Below are positions 22,918-34,350 of a stretch of 64,000 bases of DNA, piece after piece. This DNA is from Gymnorhina tibicen (taxonomy: Eukaryota > Chordata > Aves > Passeriformes > Artamidae), in NCBI GenBank assembly GCA_013399875.1, contig VXAZ01000415.1, positions 363,544-427,543 on the forward strand. The letters run 5' to 3'. The notes beneath the pieces are model-generated. The model was given only the letters and a program-made list of their open reading frames with translations. It was not told the origin of the DNA and made no database searches. The first letter of the stretch is position 1. The number at the start of each line of letters is the position of its first letter. The translations under genes and the position numbers were made by a program.

Positions 22918-25259
22918 GTAGTCCATAGATAAACAGCCAAGACCACTTTGAACAAGCCTTGCTGGGGATCCCTGCTCCCTGCCCTCTCCTGGCATCTCTC
23001 CCCACTGGCAGCTGCTTAAAGGCTGGAAAATACAGAAGCTCTCAGTGCTGCTCTGCAGCAGCAGCCAGCCGTTGTGGCACTCTTTAGGTTTGCAGGTTTA
23101 AGGTCTGTTCCTGGCTTCCCTTCTGCTTTGGGCATTCCTGCTGGCTGCAGTGCTCCTGCCTGTTCCTCAGCTCCAGGTCTGGACACGTGCAGTGCGAAGT
23201 GGGGGAAGTCACCCTTCCCTTCAGGATCGGGGGAGTAGCGAGGTCTGTCGCTTCTGTCTCCACAAGCATCTACTTACTCCTCGCTTCCAGCAGGTTTTCC
23301 AGCCTTTCACTCTGGTCCTGCTCCCTTGAAGGGGTGAGTTCAGGCTTTAAGAGCCTTTTATTTCAGCCATGTGCCAAATTTTCAGAGATAACACCCAGAG
23401 AAATTAATGCCTTGGGAACAGAACCAAAGAGAAGCCCCAAGTGACAACAAGCTCAAGGGCAATTGCTCTTATTATACTTTTTATTCAAAAGCTGAATATC
23501 ATGGAAGAGAGAAGCAATGGCTGATCTGAGTCTGGGATCCCTGTACCTGGATATATTTGTCAGTATTTGCAGCCTTGTTCAAAGACGGGTGCTGGCAGCA
23601 CAGCCCCTGTTGTGATGCCATTCTCCAAATCTGCCAGTGAGGGATCTTCTCAAAGAAATGGGCAAAGTCAGTGTTTAGACATAATTCCTGTAAATAAGCA
23701 CAGTCAGAGCTTAAAATGCATACAGAAGGTGGTAGCCATTTCCATTTCAATTATTCGGAACTATTTTCTCTAAAGAAAAAGAAATAAAAAAGAGAAATCA
23801 CTTACCTGGCTTGGATTTTCCTCAGTAGCTGAACAAACCCTGTAACATGCACAGGAGTTGACAGGTGGAGAAATGCGTGCTTAGTTTTCATTTTAGTTAG
23901 TGTTTTCAAAGGAAAGAGTGGTCATATTTGTAAAACACTCAAATGCCCTGGCGAGGAGAACAATATAAAAATAAAAGCTTAAAGATGAGGAAGCACCAGT
24001 TTTATTCAACTGCAGTTCACACCTTCAGAGATCAAGTAAATATTTTAAGAACATTCCTGGGTTTTGATGCTTGACAGCTTTCCTTATAAATACAAATAAC
24101 AGAAAATCAAAAAAGAGAAAAATTAACATTATAGCAAAATGTTGCCAGAGGCCTGCTGCCATATCCATAACTCATGGGGAGCCTGCCAGAAACTGCAGCT
24201 TTCTGCTCTCTTCTGAAGATGGTGATGTTGTGCACTCCATTTACTCGATGCTTGCATGTTTTTCCAACCTGATGCACAAACAAAACAGTATTTTTCCCTC
24301 CCTAGATTAAATGCAAGTGCTTTTATTTCATCCAGAATATTATGATTAGGGATTTTATATTCTGAAATACAGAGGAAGAAAGTGATTTCTTGTGACTTTA
24401 CAAAAAAACCCCATTATGTTTATATAATTACATGATGGAAAGCTTCATTTTAGTTTCAGACCCAATGTTCTTTAAAGACTGGCTGGCCTGAATTTTGTTT
24501 CTCGAGCCGGGGACAAGTCCAAGAGGACTTTCACATTCACAAAGTGATTTTATGATCATTTGCAATGTGTGCTGAACGGTGCCCCAGAAAGCACAGCCCA
24601 TGCCTGCTGGTGTGATGCCTGCTGAGGTGGGACATGCCCAAAGTGGGTTATTTTCCTGTTAGCAGAGAAGCCAGGCAAGACAGATCCCCTGCTCTGATCC
24701 TTTCCAGCTCAGTCAGAGCTGTGCTGAAGTACAGATTGGTACTATTTGGGTACAGGGTTCCAAGATCTGGGCTCATCTTTACTGTAGCTGCTTTGTAACA
24801 CTCCCACATCTCTGCAACCACACCTGGTTGTGACAATTTTTGTTATTTCTTTTTTCTTAAAAAAAAAAAATCAGTTTAAATTCCTCTTTCTATGGACACC
24901 ATTGAGTTTTTAGCCTCTATCCTGCCCAGTAGCTTGAATTGTTACAGAATTAAGTGTGTCTGTGGTGACCCATTTTAAGTCTTGGATATTTATTTCAAGG
25001 GAATGAATTGTTTTGCAGTACTAATATTCTAATCCTGCAGATAGAGGTGGCGGAAGGAAATGTGGGAAAATAATTTGGGGGAATAATGTAAGAAATGCAG
25101 GCTGTATAGAGCCTTGTGACACACGGTTGGTGTAACTGGGTACCAGAGTCTCTTGTTTCAGTGATTGATGTCTGCCTATAGGTAATGAGGTGGGATAATT
25201 GAGCACAAGACACAGCAAAAGGAAAAAAATAAGTTTTCCATTTTTTAAAACCCCCCTTT
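22918..25259. other. Non-coding unique sequence
   Basis: No gene is seen. Positions 22960-23340 are GC-richer and probably give rise to the overlapping short frames there. An A-run lies at 24859-24870. No repeat family was recognised. Confidence 0.55.
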
Positions 25260-25690
25260 CTAGTTTGTACCAGCGAGATGAGATTTATAACCGAGAGCTC
25301 TAAATTCAGCGTGGCTTGCTGCCAGGGAGATCCAAACCAGAGCCTGGCTCCTGCAGCATCAGAGCCGGGCAGGGAACAAGCCACTGCATCTTTAAGAAGT
25401 GCTTATTTGGCATTTACTTATTTAGTTAAAGATCATTGCCAGGCAGAACTCCCGTGGGAGGAGTGGATGGTTCACTGGGCCTCATGGGGAGGGCGGTAAT
25501 TAAACTCTGAAGGCAAGCAATGATGTTAAGCTAAAAGCTCATCTTTAAATAGTAATACACTCGCAATGTAAAGTGGAAGGCCCTCGGGTGCCTGTTGACA
25601 CAGCGTTAGGAGCTGGCACTTTTTTATATAAAAGCTAAATTGAAGAAACTGTTATGAGCTCATCTGCATAAAGCAATATGATTCTGCCTG
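25260..25690. other. Candidate conserved noncoding segment with TATA-like motif
   Basis: This is complex sequence with retained CpGs, a TAATTA core at 25497-25502, and a textbook TATAAAAG at 25627-25634 following a moderately GC-rich stretch. The TATA string could mark a weak promoter firing rightwards, but no downstream coding exon is apparent. The call rests on composition and motifs only. Confidence 0.25.
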
Positions 25691-28600
25691 AGGGTGTGGG
25701 CAACAGGGAGTGATTAGCAAAACGTCTTTTTCCCTGCTACTCTGTTGCTCTGCTAACATGCCACTTGTCACTGAGAAATTTGAGATACCATATGCCAACC
25801 TGCATCTACAGAGACCCCCTTGCTGATTGCACATTGAAGAATTCCTCTTCAACACATGAGGAGCTGTCAGAAAGCATTTCTGAGGCTGCATGAGACACGC
25901 TGGAAAGGAAAATCTCGTGTTGCCTTCCCGATTCCTCCTCTTGTATTGCATCAAGCCCTTCCTAGTGAACTTTAGATGTGAAGCAAAACGCATTTACACA
26001 GGCAGAACTGGGGATTCTTTGCTGACTTTCATCTTCTCTTCATCCCACGCGGGTTGGAATTGCTTGTACAAACTAACCTGCAGCAATTTGAGGCTCTGCT
26101 TCCAATAGAGAAGCTTGATTTCCATGCAGATCTGGATGGGGCATTCACTTTGCTAAGCAGAATTTGGATTCCTTGTATCTGTGCCACCTGGGACAAGGAG
26201 GGGGTGTCCAGTGGAACAGCATTAATAATTAGGAGAAAATGAACGTCAAGCAATAATATCATTTTCTGTCATGGCAGTTGCAGAGATCAATAACTTAAAT
26301 GAAAAAAAGAAATACGATAAACTTTTGTTCAAGTGGTAATTTTCTGTTTTGAGGTAGAAGTCCCTTTTTCTGTCTTACCAAAAACACTGTTGTGTTTTTT
26401 TTTTTTCTCAGCATTTTGATTATTTGCATGTCTGCTGTTGAGTGGAAGATTTAATTACTCTATGTACTAAGTGCAAGTAAACTTTCTCTTCAGAAACATA
26501 GTGCTAAAAGTTTTTTGTTGTTCACGTGCTGTGCCTCACTGTGCCTGTTTGCTGTGGAAATGCTGATGCTGGTCACTTCTAGCTTTCATTTCACGGAAAG
26601 AGATTGGCTTCATTGCACTTCATATACTGAAGATCATTTCCTAAAAAGCAGTCCCTCAGGCCTTTGGAACACCTTTTTTCAGAATACAAAGAAAACCCCT
26701 CTTTTCTTTGCATGAACATCCCTGCAGATGAAATCGCAAACACAGAGCGACTCAATAATTGAACAACTCATCATTAACTCATTGATTCTCATTCAAGACT
26801 GGTAGGGAGAAAAACCATTTCCATCTGTTCAGCATGAGGTGATCAGTCTAAAATAATCCTTTCCATAATGAAAAGATGCCCAGGTCTAAGATCTACTACT
26901 TGTAGTCTTGTATTTGTGATGATTTTTCCGGTAATAAATCAAATATTGGCAGGATGCTGAGGGCAAACCAGGCTTTCAACTTAGGGATGTTGGTTTAAGC
27001 ATTTAGCACCGATCCAGAGAATTTGTGGCATGGTCAGTCTGAAAGGAATGTGAAAGAAGATCCCCTCATGAGAAGGACTGAAGCAGAATGACAGGTTATA
27101 TTTGGGAAGCTGGTGTATCTATTATGGCAATGCTGTTCCCAGCCTGTGCATCGAGGGTTCAGTGCCCCAGGCTGGCTGTGTGCTGCGTGTGAGGGGGAGG
27201 GTTGTTTATTCTCCTTCCCCTGTCATGCCACTCATGACAAGAAGAGACATGAAAAGCTCAAGGGGCTAATCAGTTTTTAGGCTCTGACCCATATTTTGAG
27301 TTAGCAGTAATTACGAAATACAGGAATTCTTGTGTCTGATTATACCCATGGAACTGCAGCACTCCCACAGTTGCTCCAGACTTAACTCTGTGTGGATGAG
27401 AAGTGAGCAGGGACTGTATTTTTGAAAGAAATTAAGCTGTGGAAATGAATGAAATTCAGGTGATCACGGAAGTGAAAAGACTCAGGGATCTGGAGGTTTT
27501 TGTGTTTGGTTTTGTTGGGGTGTTTTGGGGGGCGTTTTTTTTTGGTTTGGTTAAGTTTATTTTTTAAGCTGTGCCAGATGCATTGGGGGTAGCAGGGAAA
27601 AGGAAGGCAAATGCACAGCTTGGCCCCCAGTGCTTTGAAAAGATGAGACCAAGCTGGTTTTGGCACCGTGGCAGAACAGACCTGATGACCTACTTTCCAC
27701 TCTGATACATGAGAAACTCCTGCATCTCTTGACCTCTGATGCTTTCATTGTCAACAAGGGGCTGTTTTGCACAGCCAAAGCTGGAAAAGGCAAACCCATT
27801 GCAATTCCCAATGAATATCATTGCTGCAACGGTAAAATTGCCCATTTTGGGACTCTGTAAAACTCACATGACTGTAAAAAGCATTAAGACAACATCCACA
27901 CAGTCAGGTGGACTCGCTCTCTTTAACTGTGCTCCAGTCTTTTCCTGTTGATCCAGAGAATGGGCTGAAAAGTCCTGGAGTACGAACCAAAAGTGGTCTC
28001 GAACATGACAAGGAGGTCTCAGCTTCATTTTACGCTGTAGAGCTGCTAATTTCTCACTGGGTAAACAGTGGGAAGAGGTGCTTTCTGCTGTGGTTCTTCT
28101 TTGTGTGCCTTTAGACTCGATTTTAATGCAGATTGAGAAGGGCATCTGCTCGTAGCACTTGTAAGCTTAGGACATTATATTAAAAGAAAAATGTCCTTTA
28201 ATGTATCATGAGACAAAGCTTAAAAAAATCCTGTTAGTGTCAGTGATGGTACTTATTTCTCTTGTCCTCCCTTTCTCTGTTCTTCTTTTGCTCTAGCGGC
28301 TTTGACCATTGATGCTAATTAGTACTGAAAAGGACATTTTTGGCAAGGCTTTTAAATACAGCTTTTATCTTCTCTAGCAAGAGACAAAGTTGTATTTAAT
28401 GGTATTTGACATCTAAGAGTGACTGCAAGGTCTTTTTTATGTTGATTTTTTTATTTTCCTAAAGGAGTTCCTTATTCTTCTAATTTATTAGGAAATCAGA
28501 TGCACTTTTATTCTCAACCAACTTCTATACTTAGCTGAGAACATGCTGTGTTTATGTGAGTGTACAGTATTAAAAAGGAAATGATAATTATGTCAATGTT

Positions 28601-29399
28601 GCTCTGAGTGTTCCTTTTATTAGCTTTTCCCTCCATATTCTGTTGAGCTACCGCTTATCTTTTCAAATAGCGAAATTATGTCTTTTCTGAAAGGTTTTAA
28701 GGCAGTTCCTCTCAGCACTTATTGGCAAGCACAGAACTGTTGATACATGTTTACAAGAGACTCTTGGAAAACAGTGGATCCAAATGACTGCTGTAGGTAT
28801 TTCCTACTTGCCTCTCTGCGGTGGTATTTAGGCCATGCGTCCCTGTAGCTGTTTTCTTTGGAGGGGTGTTTCCATGTGGGTGTTGATTTTGGCCAGGCAG
28901 CATTACCAGGTGTAGCTGTGCCAAGGTCAGATGATAAGAACTTTCACTGGATCAACATTTCTAGAAGCAGCAGAGATAAAATCACTACAGCCTTCAGAAA
29001 CTGTGGAGTGACCGGGAATTTTAACAAGAATCCTACAAGGAGACATCTTTCCCTTTCTCTTTCTTGGTGGGTGTGTCCCAAATCGAGGCAATCTTCTGCT
29101 TCCCTAAACCATTCCTTTGTCATACTTTTAATCATTTCTATTGAAAACTGCCAAAACGCAGCTGAACAGGAGGTAGAAAAGGATGGAAAGAGCATCTCCT
29201 GTAAGAAACCAGACTTGGACGTATTTTGGATTCAGCTGGTGTGTAGGTCTAGACTTGGTTGCAGGCTGGCAATCAATAGTCTGCAGAAATGAACGGTCAT
29301 TTTCCCCTTTCACGGCGGTAATTCTTCTAAACCGTTAGAGCTCCCGTTAGGACTGGATTTTGGGATTCAGGGAAGGCAGTTCCTCAGCCTGGAACTCTT
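25691..29399. other. Non-coding unique sequence
   Basis: No gene was recognised. A strand-asymmetric G/T-rich tract with G4-G6 runs lies at 27491-27557. A pair of exact 13-bp inverted repeats (AAAAATGTCCTTT and its complement) lies at 28187-28199 and 28329-28341. The 144-codon open frame at 28858-29292 has no recognisable domain and is about the length expected by chance in a window this size. Confidence 0.55.
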
Positions 29400-29580
29400 G
29401 GAAGCTGTTTTCAGGCTCCTTGCCCTCGGTGTCCCTCCGGAGCGCAGCTGCCCGGACCCGCGGCACGCGATGTGGCGCGAGCCCTCCCGTGGACTTCCGC
29501 GAACTTTTGGCTCGGGTTCTTGGCCCTCCAGGGGCTGCAGCCATCTGTCACCGGAGAGTGATCTAACCTAGCCTGGCAAA
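29400..29580. other. Small CpG-dense patch
   Basis: Between 29427 and 29514 there are about 14 CpG dinucleotides in 88 bp, against very few in the flanks. This is far below the size of a conventional CpG island. A short open frame runs through it on the plus strand, but its product is low-complexity. It may be a tiny promoter or enhancer island, or a remnant of a GC-rich insertion. Confidence 0.5.
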
Positions 29581-30025
29581 CCGGCCCAAGGGGAGGCAAT
29601 CTAAAGATGAGCTTCCTCTCGTTTTTTGCATTTCTCAGCTGCCCAGCATGCCCTGCCATAGCCTCGAGGTATGATTACGGCCCTAACTGTTGGACTAAAT
29701 CATGGATATGGCATGTCAGCAAATCCCAGGAATCCCCCTCGCTCCAGTTCTCTGTATGCAGGTTTGACTTTTGAGGCTGGTTCCACTGAAACAACTTTCA
29801 GTTACATTCTATTATTTTTTCCCAGAAATATTTTTTGTTTTCCAAAGCAGTTAGGCAAGACACAGTTCCCCAGCTCAGCACGGCCTGATTGGAATCACAG
29901 CCTGAATGTTTCCCCCAAGGCCAGGTTTGTTTGACATCCACATTTTCACAGAAGACAGCAGAGATTTATTTTGGTCAGCTTTTTGCATTGGAGCAGGTAC
30001 AGCTGGGTTAGAAACCTGGCCTTGG

Positions 30026-30027
<2 letters not shown>
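29581..30027. other. Non-coding unique sequence
   Basis: No gene or recognised repeat lies between the CpG patch and the TAA microsatellite. Confidence 0.6.
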
Positions 30028-30065
<38 letters not shown>

Positions 30066-30088
30066 GTAAATAATAATAATAAATAATA
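30028..30088 (+). repeat. (TAA)n microsatellite
   Basis: About 20 TAA units occur, interrupted by a TAG/TAAA imperfection near 30064-30070. It is likely length-polymorphic. Confidence 0.97.
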
Positions 30089-33000
30089 TTGCCATTCAGC
30101 TCTCAAATTTCAGTACCCACAAGGCAACATGTGGGCCCTGCTAGAACAGTAACTCATTACCCCTGGGAAGGGCAAACCTTCAAGGAATTTGTCTGTTGGT
30201 GAAAAAGATGATCCAAACCTCAGCTTCCGTATTTTTTGAACAGACAGAAAAGAGGAGTTTAGCATCAGTCCCCTCAAAAAATGCTTTGGGAACGTTAAAA
30301 ATGTTTCACTTTGATTGGAACATTAAAATGATATATTTCAGAATCTGGAACTTATTTTCCATGTTCTTTGAAGAACATTGACACATCATCTTTTAGCCTC
30401 CATACAAAATTAACAGATGCTGAAATGTGGCAATTTCTCATGATCTGAAAATTCAATATTTTGCTTATCATCAGAAGTGGGATATTTCTTGATAGCTTTC
30501 TTTTTTTTCAGCTTAAATACATCTATATGAAGTGTGTGATGAATCAGGAGCCCTTCCCAACTGATGCACATCCTAACTAATAAATGGCAAGGTGCACATA
30601 GTTGTTCACAACCCGAATTAGACATAAAACATTTCCCATATGAAATGTAATTACCATGACTCAATAATCAGTGTGCAAATAACTGTGTTCCCTTTCCATA
30701 TATAGAACTTTTCTTTGGAGATGAGAATAATAATCAGCATTTGCCAGGTGGGACCATCCCCATATTCCAGAATTGAAATTTGCAGCAGTTAACGTCAATT
30801 CAGGTGTTTAAATTGCATTGGTGCTTTGGGGAACAGCAGAATTTGGGATAATGCTGTCACTAGAGTGACATTCTGTTGTGAAAGACCTTCTAGTTAAGCT
30901 TTTTGAGCCCAAATCAATAATGCAGTGGAGTCTCTGAAAAGTCTCCTATTGGGGTGAATAGGCTTTGGGCCATTGGCTTTCAGAGCCACAGTCCTGCAAT
31001 GGAGCTTCTCAGGGGTGTGGGAGCTTAAAAATTATCTACTGTCAGATTGTAGAGCCAGCTTTTCATCCAGCTTTTAGTTGGGATCATATTTCCAACAGGT
31101 GCTTAAAGTTATCCTATGAAATCAGGGGGCAGAAACATTTTACATCCCCAGTGTTGGTGCCTGCATTTCAATTTAAATTAGGAGTAGGGGAGGAGAGGAA
31201 TACAAAAGCCTTAAAGGCATTAGTGGACCTTCTGCAACAGCAAAATGTTGCCCGTAATCTCAGATAAATATGCATGTAAATTTCTGATTTGCTGAATCTT
31301 TGCCAGAAACACCTGAGTTTTCAGTGAACCCATTGAAAGAAAGAGTTCTAGACATGTAAATTATGCATGTAATAAGTTCATATATAAACTAAGAGGGAAA
31401 TGGAATATCTGTCCAGGAAAAAAAAATCTTACTTTTCAAATGTTGTTGATTACTTCATCCTACTGATAATACCTAATATTGTTCTTAATAGCAATGAGGA
31501 TATTGGCTTTATCTGATAACCATGATTTCTGCATAAAGATGAGCCAAACTATTTTATATTTCACACTGACTAAAGATGAAATATAGCAGAATACTTATTA
31601 TTATCAGGAATGTCTGGACTAGATTGAACAAGAAGTTACACTGAAATAAAAAAACCCCACCACCTTTTGCCCAGGGCCAGGGTATTATTTGCAGGTTTTT
31701 TGTTCTCTACAATGTTGCCATGGCCTTATCTCAGGGCTTTTTAAACGGAGTTCCACTGCTTATGGCAGGTAGTAAAAGAAAGTACAAAGCATGAAGACCA
31801 GTGTCCTATCAATCAGTGCAATTAACATGCAAGAAAGAAAACACGAAACATCTCCTTTACTCTGCATTTAAATGAGGCACACATCCCAAGGAGACAGAGA
31901 CTGGCTTCTTCCAGCCACTAATAGCCACAGAAAATAAGATGTGGTGGAGAGAAACACACCAATATTACTATTAGATCCTTGCTTGTTAGAACTTGGGCAT
32001 AGATATAAAAGAAAGAACAAGTTCTCACCATTGATTTTGTCTGGCATTGTCCAGCTTCTGGTTGCCTGCTTACTTTTGTAATCGAAATAAATTGACAATA
32101 TAAAACTTTATGTCCATTTTCCTACGTATAAAGAATGCTTAAATAGCATCTTTTTCATATTCACCTCTTTAAATCCCCTATGAATTCTCAGCTGGGTTTT
32201 GGACATCCAGCTGCACAACAGCATTGTCCTTGGAGGCAAAGGTGGCAGGAAAAGGATATTTTTCTTTATTGGGCTTCATCAATATCTGGATTTTAGGAAA
32301 ATTCTGTGTACCTATCATTTCAGAGCAGAATCCAAGGGTATATTCAAGTTCAGAGAAAGACTTTTCTCAACTGGTTTCAGTCATTTCCCATTCCTGTTTA
32401 TTTTCTGATTTTGCTGCATGTTGTCCTTTTTTCTTTTTGCTGGTGCCCTTTACATGATCCACCTGCTATGAGACCTTCTGCTCCCCAGACCTCTTTATCC
32501 AGGGTGTTTCCCTCTTGGCTTCCACATCTCTGGAATGGGAGCACAGAGGAACATTGGTGACACGAACTCTGGGGTCTCCATCTGACCTGCTGACACCCAT
32601 GGGGGAGCAGCCAGGAACTGCTCTGTTTGCCCCAGGATTACAGAACTCCCAGGATATTTTGAGTGCTGGAGTTAGTTTGTCACTGACTTCTGTTGACCAC
32701 AGAAATCTCTATTTTGGTTTGAGTACAGAATAGCAAAAATTTACTTTTGGTGACAAAAGTATAACTGTAAATAGTAATCCAGAAGTAATTATGTTGCATA
32801 ATACCCTTCATTTCTCAGGGCTTTTTCATATTTCCAGAGAAGTTATTGCTGTGTTTCAACAAGCTAAAACCATCTTCTTGTTTCCTTGTGGCACTGCTGC
32901 TCCATATTTGTTGACACATTGGTAAAGACATTTACACAGCACACAGAAAGACCTAAAAAAAACCAAAGCAACAAACCATTTCAGGATATTTTCTTGCTTT

Positions 33001-34186
33001 CTTGTTGCATATACACAAATATTCAGTCCTGGAGTTACCTACTACTTCAAAGCTTATTAAGAGAGTATGTGAGAGGAATGTTTTATCTTGTAGAAATAAG
33101 AGAGACACGAAAATCAGAGAGGGAGAGAAAGGTGAGTTGAACCAAACCTCATGTTCTTCCATTTCAGCTTCTTTGTTCCTGCATTCTGGTCTTGTTGCTC
33201 ATATCTTGCTGTCCTGATTGTCTTTGGTTCTCAGAGTAACTATCATTTTAGGCCATCCAGTCATATTAAATAAATAAGGATGTCAAGTAAAGGAGAGTCA
33301 AACTAGGCAGGAGGGAGATTAAAAAAGGAAATGGTTCCTATCAGTAAATCTGCTGTGTAAAACACTGATGATTAATTTGCACCAAGGTTGTGTTTTGCAC
33401 CTGGATCTCTAAGATGCTTTTATTGGACTATAAATGAATATCTTCATGCATCCTGTTCACCTCTGGTTTTTCTTTTAAATTACATATGTTTTAATGGGAG
33501 CCAAAGCCAATGATTTTTGCTATGGGTGCAAATTACAGCAAATTTGCTTTGTTCAGAGTCAAGTGATATCACTGGGGTGTGACAGTGCCAGAATTGTGGA
33601 AAACTGAGAGCAACTAAATTACTGAAACACCAAACGTATTCTCGTTCAGGCTTGTCTGAAGAGAGTTCACAATATCCAGAGATGTTAATAGCTATTCACA
33701 GCTTGGTTGTCACTATTATTTGTTTCCCTTTCACTTGTGAATGCATATGGTTTCAGAATGTCAAGCTTGCTCCTAAATGCCTCCCAGATATGATGGCATT
33801 TTAGGAAAAATGAAGCTTGTTGCAGAGGAGGGGAAGATTTCCCTTAGGTCTGGTACCAGTAAAGATGGCTAAGATTAGGGGGAAGAAACCAGGTCAATTA
33901 CCTATTTATTCCTTCTTTTCCTGTTCAGATTTTGTTTGAATTTCTGTTCATTTAGTTTAAGTACTCCAGATGGTTTTATGTGTAAGTCCCTGTTAGAAAT
34001 GTTAATGTTCATAACAGCTTTGACCTTTGAACCAGAGGTTTTATCCTCCTGACAAAGTGCATTTATTTTTAAATGGGTAGTATTTTAGATAGAGATCTCT
34101 CTATCTCTCTATTAGTTTGGAAATTAGGTTAGAGATGCCAAGTATTTCCCTCCTACTCATGTCTCACAGTGTCATAAATTACATTT
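30089..34186. other. Non-coding unique sequence
   Basis: No gene is seen. Short T/A runs are scattered, and a CTCTAT-type short repeat lies at 34089-34112. No CR1 was seen before 34187. Confidence 0.6.
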
Positions 34187-34350
34187 AAGGGCTCATCCAG
34201 AAGCCAATCCAATTCAACCCCCTGTTCAGAAAAGATCTAATTTCGATGAGGTTTCTCAGGGCCATGACTGGTCAAATCTGGAACACCTCTGAGGACAGAG
34301 GTCCAAAACTTCTCTGGGCCTCTCTTCCAGTATTTTACCACCCTCATGGA
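34187..34350 (-). mobile_element. Older CR1 LINE fragment
   Basis: This is the complement of CR1 3' sequence: GGGCTCATCCAG, TTCAACCCCCTGTTCAGAAA, AGATCTAA, TTTCTCAGGGCCATGAC.GGTCAA, TCTGGGCCTCTCTTCCAGT, TACCACCCTCATGG. The wording (a GCTCAGAGCAGGTCTAAC-like block and a GGTCAAATCT block) belongs to a different, older group than the copies with the CCATGGGCAGGGACACC block. It is followed by an A-run, after which similarity is lost. Confidence 0.8.

Noticed and set aside
28858..29292. 144-codon plus-strand open frame
   Set aside because: Length is about what chance allows in 64 kb on two strands. The product has no motif, signal peptide or recognisable fold.
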